A stretch of 17,677 nucleotides of DNA from an uncultured Devosia sp. (GTDB lineage: Bacteria > Pseudomonadota > Alphaproteobacteria > Rhizobiales > Devosiaceae), in contig CAMLKN010000016.1 in the NCBI GenBank assembly GCA_946480655.1, positions 1-17,677 on the forward strand. The letters run 5' to 3'. The notes beneath the pieces were generated by a model, which had not been told where the DNA came from, ran no database searches, and saw only the letters and a program-made list of their open reading frames with translations. The translations under genes were made by a program, and so were the position numbers. Every line of letters starts with the position of its first letter. Position 1 is the stretch's first letter. Below are positions 14,202 through 17,677 of this stretch, piece by piece.

Positions 14202-15626
14202 ATGAGCGTCTTGACGGAGCGGGTGCCCGGCATGGAGATGACCAGAACAGGCAGGCGCGCGAGCCGGCGGCTTGCGGTCTGGGTTTCGCTTGGGCTTGTG
14301 TGTCTCGCGGCCATTGCCGCACTGTTGCTCATGCAAGGTATCGACCGGCAACTTACGGACATCACCAACACCTATGCCGTGCGCAATGCGGCTCGAGAAT
14401 TGACGCATGCGCTGAGTCAGGCGGAGGCCAGCCAGCGCGGCTATCTGCTGACCGCGGACCCGGAATTCCTTTCTCCGTATCGCGAAGCCATTTCCGGGCT
14501 CGACCAACGTGTCGCCGCACTTCTGCAAATGACGGCGGATGATCCAGCGCAGAGCGCCCGCGTGACCAGCATTATCGGCGATATTTCGAGCAAGCTGGCG
14601 GAGATGAACCGCACGGTGGAACTGGTGACCACACGACGCAGTGAAGAGGCGCAGACCCTGACCGAGACCGGCATGGGAGCGCGCCTGATGGCCGAGGTCA
14701 GCGAGACACTTGAAGACTTTATTGCCGAGGAAGACGCCAAGCTGGCCACGCGCAACCAGGCCATTGACCAGACCCGCACCGGTCTCGTGATAGCGCTTAT
14801 TGCCGCGCTCGCCGCCGCCGCCATTCTCGCCTATGCTCTCCTGATGCGCACGCAAAGGCAGGTGAGCGTTCTGGCGCAGAGGCAGCGGGGCCTACTGACC
14901 CAGAACGAGGCGCTGGAAGCTGAGGTGGCCGAGCGCACGCGGGACATCCAGGAAGCGCGCGCCCATGCCGAGCGTGAACGCCACAGGGTGGAAGCGCTGT
15001 TGCAGGACACCAACCACCGGATCGGTAACTCGCTGGCGACAGTGTCGTCGCTCCTGGCGCTACAGATGATGCGCAGCAAGTCCGAGGACGTTCGCGCAGC
15101 GCTCGAGGCCGCGCGCCTCAGGGTGCATGCAGTGGCCTCGGCGCATCGCCGATTGCGCCTGGGGGATGATCTCGAGACCGCCAGCGCCGACGAATTCCTG
15201 CTCGCCGTCATCGAGGACATTGCCGAAACCCAGGTCAATGAGGACCGCGTGAAGATCGTGAGCGAACTCGAGCCCATCGAGGTCGGGGCGCGTGATGCAA
15301 CGACGCTTGGCATCCTCGTGGGCGAGCTGGTGACCAATGCTCTCAAATATGCCTTCCCTGGGGATCGGCAGGGTGTCATCACCGTCACTCTGGGGCGGGA
15401 TGGCAACGGCATTCCCCTGTTGAGCGTTAGAGATAGTGGCGTGGGCCTGCCACCCGACCAGGGGAGCGGTGAGCCAGGCTTGGGATCCGTGATCGTCCGG
15501 CAGCTCGCCGAGCAGTTTGGCGGCATGCCTGACTATCGTATTCCGGAGGGGGGTGGCACCGAGGTGACCATCCTGCTGCCGGCGCTGAGCGGAGCGGAAA
15601 AGCCGCAAGAGGGTGACGCAACTTGA
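14202..15626 (+). CDS. CHASE3 / HisKA_2 sensor histidine kinase, candidate PhyR kinase
   Basis: Membrane sensor kinase of 474 residues. TM1 is at about 24-44, a CHASE3-type periplasmic helical domain (about 48-190, with QAEASQRGYLLTADPEFL) follows, and TM2 is at about 193-215. A coiled coil (about 222-265) leads to a HisKA_2-type dimerisation domain (LLQDTNHRIGNSLATVSSLLALQ, phospho-acceptor H272) and an HATPase domain (N box GELVTNALKYAFP with N379; G1 box DSGVGLP with D411; GGGTEVTILLP). HWE/HisKA_2 kinases are the class that phosphorylates PhyR in other alphaproteobacteria, so PhyR is the best candidate partner here (inference). ATG 14202 has a G-rich stretch upstream; ATGs at 14232 and 14238 are alternatives. 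It starts 77 bases after the Crp/Fnr gene, and its stop overlaps the next start. Confidence 0.92.
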   Translation: MSVLTERVPGMEMTRTGRRASRRLAVWVSLGLVCLAAIAALLLMQGIDRQLTDITNTYAVRNAARELTHALSQAEASQRGYLLTADPEFLSPYREAISGLDQRVAALLQMTADDPAQSARVTSIIGDISSKLAEMNRTVELVTTRRSEEAQTLTETGMGARLMAEVSETLEDFIAEEDAKLATRNQAIDQTRTGLVIALIAALAAAAILAYALLMRTQRQVSVLAQRQRGLLTQNEALEAEVAERTRDIQEARAHAERERHRVEALLQDTNHRIGNSLATVSSLLALQMMRSKSEDVRAALEAARLRVHAVASAHRRLRLGDDLETASADEFLLAVIEDIAETQVNEDRVKIVSELEPIEVGARDATTLGILVGELVTNALKYAFPGDRQGVITVTLGRDGNGIPLLSVRDSGVGLPPDQGSGEPGLGSVIVRQLAEQFGGMPDYRIPEGGGTEVTILLPALSGAEKPQEGDAT

Positions 15627-16546
15627 AGTTCCGCGCGATACTCAATCGGGATGGTGGCACTTTGCGCACCATGGATCTCGACGCCTTCTGCACCAGCGCC
15701 AGGACCATCTTCGAAAAGGAAGGCCACGAACTCGATTGCCGGGTGATCGCTGGCAAGTCGGTGGAAGCCGAGTTGCGCAAGGCCGTCCATGATGGCGATG
15801 TCGAAATCATCTTGGCGGGAGGTGGGGACGGGACGGTTTCGGCTGCGGCGGCCATGGCCTTCAAGAGCGGCAAGCCGCTGGCCATCCTCCCCGCTGGGAC
15901 GATGAATCTTTTCGCGCGGGCGCTGGGCATGCCGCTCGATCTGAACCATGCGCTGGTCGCGGTTGCCCGCGGCAGGATAGACCGCATAGACGTGGCCACG
16001 GCGAACGGGCAGCCCTTCGTGCACCAGTACGGCGTGGGCATTCACGCCAGGCTGGTCCGTATTCGCAATGGGATGACCTATAGTAGCCGCTGGGGCAAAA
16101 TGGCGGCCAGCTTCCGCGCCATCTTCGCCTCGGCGATCAACCCACCGCGCTTTGAGGTCGAACTGCATTCGGCAGACGGTGACCGGACTGTCATGGCGTC
16201 GGGCATTGCCATATCGAACAATCCGCTCGACGACAGTCCCGTTCCGATTGCCGCGACCCTGACCGCAGGCGTTCTGGGCGTCTATATCGCGCAAAGCGTG
16301 ACGACCAATGAACTGCTGAACCTGGCCTTCGATGTCATGACCGGGCGCTGGCGCAACAATGCGGCAGTCAGCGAAGCGGAAGTGCGAGACCTGGTCCTGC
16401 GCTTTCCCAAGCGCAAGAGGGGTACGCATGCGGTTATCGATGGCGAACTGATCGACCTCGAACCGGCGGTCACGCTGCAGATACATCCCGGCGCATTGTC
16501 CGTGGTTCTGCCGGCGAAGGACGCGGTCCAGCCGAGTGCCGGTTGA
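15623..16546 (+). CDS. Diacylglycerol kinase-family lipid kinase (YegS/DagK-like)
   Basis: Cytoplasmic or membrane-associated kinase of 307 residues in the DAGK_cat (LCB5/YegS) family; members phosphorylate diacylglycerol, sphingoid bases or other lipids using ATP. The nucleotide motif GGGDGTV is at 66-72 and PAGTMNLFAR at 90-99 corresponds to the family's PxGTxNxxA. The usual N-terminal NPxSG is replaced by NRDGG. The C-terminal beta-sandwich ends near VIDGELIDL, the usual DGE-type motif. It starts at TTG 15623, overlapping the kinase stop (TTGA), with GAGGG nine bases upstream, so it is translationally coupled to the sensor kinase. ATG 15671 is an alternative. The lipid substrate is unknown. 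Confidence 0.9.
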   Translation: MKFRAILNRDGGTLRTMDLDAFCTSARTIFEKEGHELDCRVIAGKSVEAELRKAVHDGDVEIILAGGGDGTVSAAAAMAFKSGKPLAILPAGTMNLFARALGMPLDLNHALVAVARGRIDRIDVATANGQPFVHQYGVGIHARLVRIRNGMTYSSRWGKMAASFRAIFASAINPPRFEVELHSADGDRTVMASGIAISNNPLDDSPVPIAATLTAGVLGVYIAQSVTTNELLNLAFDVMTGRWRNNAAVSEAEVRDLVLRFPKRKRGTHAVIDGELIDLEPAVTLQIHPGALSVVLPAKDAVQPSAG

Positions 16547-16612
16547 CCTGGAACTCGTCGGGCGTCACGCCTTCAGACCGCAATAGTGGTGTCGACCTAT
16601 GCTGGAAGCGCT

Positions 16613-17041
16613 TTAGTCGTCCTTGTTGTCGTGCATCAGCGCAAAGGCCGCGAGCACCGCAGCTGGCAGGCCGAGACGCAATAGCAGCGGTGATCGGGCC
16701 AGAACGGGCAGGGCTGTGATCGCTGCCGTGGTCAGGAAAGCACCCGTCTCGCTGGCGCGGCGGCGCTCCGCAAGCTGACGCTGGCGCCGGCTATGTCCGA
16801 TCAGCGAGCCCAGATAGACGGCCAGCGCCAGGATCAAGAAGCCGCCCGCCATGATCAGCGAGGCGACGATCGCGCCCACCACACCAGCCAGCGCCATGAA
16901 GCCAGCAGCCAGAAGAAAGCCCACGGCAATCAACAGGCAAAGCACGATGAGGCCATAGACCAGCAGGGCCGATTTCGCGCGGGCCGTCAGCCCCTCGACC
17001 TCGAGGCCGAGAAGGGCTGCAAGCGGGGCAAGCAAACCCAT
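16613..17041 (-). CDS. Holin-like (DUF1469/phage_holin_3_6 type) membrane protein
   Basis: Membrane protein of 142 residues with an N-terminal amphipathic stretch, two strong hydrophobic segments (about 27-50 and 53-80), a basic linker (HSRRQRQLAERRR), and two further weak hydrophobic segments. It resembles chromosomal 'phage holin family' proteins that travel with YqjD-type genes; nothing phage-like is nearby and lysis is not implied. The ATG at 17041 comes two bases after the stop of the DUF883 gene, so both are expressed from the same EcfG promoter. The role is probably at the envelope under stress (inference). Confidence 0.83.
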   Translation of the reverse strand: MGLLAPLAALLGLEVEGLTARAKSALLVYGLIVLCLLIAVGFLLAAGFMALAGVVGAIVASLIMAGGFLILALAVYLGSLIGHSRRQRQLAERRRASETGAFLTTAAITALPVLARSPLLLRLGLPAAVLAAFALMHDNKDD

Positions 17042-17043
17042 GA

Positions 17044-17406
17044 TCAGTGCCGGGTAAGCAGAGCCAGGACAAAACCGACGCCGGCAGCCGCCGCTACGGC
17101 GGTCAGGGGCTTCTCGCGAATGGTATCCTTGAGTTGCTTTTCCACCTCACTGGCCTGGTCCTGCGCTTCACCGAGCATTTTCTGGCCCTTGGCCTGCAGG
17201 TGCTTGACCTCGGTTGTTGCGAGCTGACGGGCTTCGCTCACCTTCTCACCGGTCAGCTTGGCCAGCGTTTCGGTGATGGCCTTGAGGTCGGTCTGAAGCT
17301 GGGCAACCTGCGCCTCGAGCTCTTCCTCCCGCGTGAGGGGTTTGTTCTGGGTGGGGCCATTGCCGGCCTTGCGGCGGGTGGGGGCCATATCGGTCGTGGT
17401 CGCCAT
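17044..17406 (-). CDS. DUF883 (YqjD/ElaB-like) membrane-anchored protein
   Basis: Protein of 120 residues: polar N-terminus, a long charged helix or coiled coil (about 24-95, EEELEAQVAQLQTDLKAI onward), and a single C-terminal membrane anchor (about 100-118) preceded by IREKPLTAV, the position of the family's 'ENPW' motif. E. coli YqjD and ElaB are stationary-phase inner-membrane proteins that associate with ribosomes; transfer of that role here is inference. ATG 17406 has AAGGAG six bases upstream, preferred over the 11-codon longer frame. An EcfG promoter sits immediately upstream. Confidence 0.88.
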   Translation of the reverse strand: MATTTDMAPTRRKAGNGPTQNKPLTREEELEAQVAQLQTDLKAITETLAKLTGEKVSEARQLATTEVKHLQAKGQKMLGEAQDQASEVEKQLKDTIREKPLTAVAAAAGVGFVLALLTRH

Positions 17407-17432
17407 GAGACGCTCCTTTTCGTTAGTCGCAC

Positions 17433-17457
17433 AACGCAATGAGCCGGTGTGGGTTCC
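17433..17457 (-). promoter_or_regulatory. EcfG-type promoter of the DUF883-holin operon
   Basis: Minus strand: -35 GGAAC (17457-17453), 16-base spacer, -10 CGTT (17436-17433). It leaves about 20 bases of leader containing the AAGGAG ribosome binding site. Confidence 0.85.
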
Positions 17458-17477
17458 CCGTCACGGCTCTTCAAAAG

Positions 17478-17511
17478 TTGTCCCGACAGGCGATCACGCC
17501 TGCCGGGACAA
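17478..17511 (-). terminator. Hairpin terminator of the DUF3309-like gene
   Basis: Fifteen-base arms with one A-C mismatch (17478-17492 and 17497-17511) around the loop ATCA, followed on the minus strand by CTTTT. It lies just before the DUF883 promoter. Confidence 0.7.
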
Positions 17512-17516
17512 AAGGC

Positions 17517-17549
17517 GCGGACCGAAAAGGGGGGCGACCATCGGTCCGC
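17517..17549. repeat. Second inverted repeat next to the terminator
   Basis: Nine-base arms GCGGACCGA (17517-17525) and its complement (17541-17549) with a 15-base loop. It may be a tandem terminator or an RNA-stabilising stem; nothing else indicates a role. Confidence 0.55.
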
Positions 17550-17617
17550 TTTGGGCACAATCCGTTTTGTGGAGACCAGAGGGACCTGGCGTGCCCGTTT
17601 CTTGAAACTGGACTGGG

Positions 17618-17677
17618 CTAGATGCGTCCCATGAGGACAAGGATCAGCACGATCACCAGCACGACGCCGAGAATGCC
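17618..17677 (-). CDS. C-terminus of a small DUF3309-like membrane protein (partial)
   Basis: The last 19 codons of a hydrophobic peptide, reading GILGVVLVIVLILVLMGRI before the TAG at 17618-17620; the gene continues beyond the right edge. The GxLGxVLxxxLxLxLxGRI ending matches the C-terminus of DUF3309 peptides, common small membrane proteins in alphaproteobacteria. The family call rests on this tail only. Confidence 0.6.
   Translation of the reverse strand, partial: GILGVVLVIVLILVLMGRI

Noticed and set aside
16547..16612. Terminator between the lipid kinase and the holin-like gene
   Set aside because: Only a four-base GGCG/CGCC stem without a T-run is visible near 16561-16571.
16613..17041. 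Prophage remnant suggested by the holin-like protein
   Set aside because: No integrase, endolysin, capsid or attachment repeats nearby; the gene is cotranscribed with a DUF883 stress gene.

Overview
The window looks like chromosome from a GC-rich alphaproteobacterium of the Hyphomicrobiales, probably Devosia-like. The genus is inference from protein style and gene content. The strongest support is a complete PhyR / NepR / EcfG general stress response (GSR) core, which is confined to Alphaproteobacteria, with several promoters matching the EcfG consensus GGAAC-N16/17-CGTT. I saw no rRNA, tRNA, CRISPR array, insertion sequence or prophage; this is a housekeeping and stress-regulation region.

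Bases 1-5513. A divergent pair opens the window: an M15-like hypothetical protein on the minus strand and a TRIC-type (UPF0126) membrane protein on the plus strand. The TRIC gene is translationally coupled by an ATGA overlap to a small DUF4326 protein. Then come mannonate dehydratase (uxuA, with a TTG start fixed by its ribosome binding site) and a membrane-bound PAS-GGDEF-EAL cyclic-di-GMP enzyme.

Bases 5514-9890, minus strand. One operon carries a polar amino acid ABC importer in the order ATPase, periplasmic binding protein, permease, permease. It ends with an M14-type (AstE/AspA family) deacylase, which suggests that an N-acylated or otherwise amide-linked amino acid compound is imported and then hydrolysed. 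A strong hairpin follows the binding-protein gene. A plus-strand DUF218 (YdcF/ElyC-like) gene follows and ends at a hairpin terminator.

Bases 10870-17677. This is a GSR island. phyR (minus) and nepR-ecfG (plus) diverge from two head-to-head EcfG promoters whose -35 boxes form an inverted repeat. Matching EcfG promoters also precede a 54-residue DUF1328 membrane peptide, a Crp/Fnr regulator and a DUF883 / holin-like membrane pair. A degenerate pseudo-receiver protein lies tail-to-tail with ecfG. A CHASE3-HisKA_2 histidine kinase, a plausible PhyR phosphodonor, is coupled to a diacylglycerol-kinase-like lipid kinase. The end of a DUF3309-like membrane peptide runs off the right edge.

How the genes fit together (established GSR logic plus inference): a sensor kinase phosphorylates PhyR; PhyR-P then binds NepR and frees EcfG; EcfG amplifies its own locus and switches on small envelope proteins (DUF1328, DUF883/holin-like) and a second-tier Crp/Fnr regulator. 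The pseudo-receiver and the kinase-linked lipid kinase are the least explained parts.
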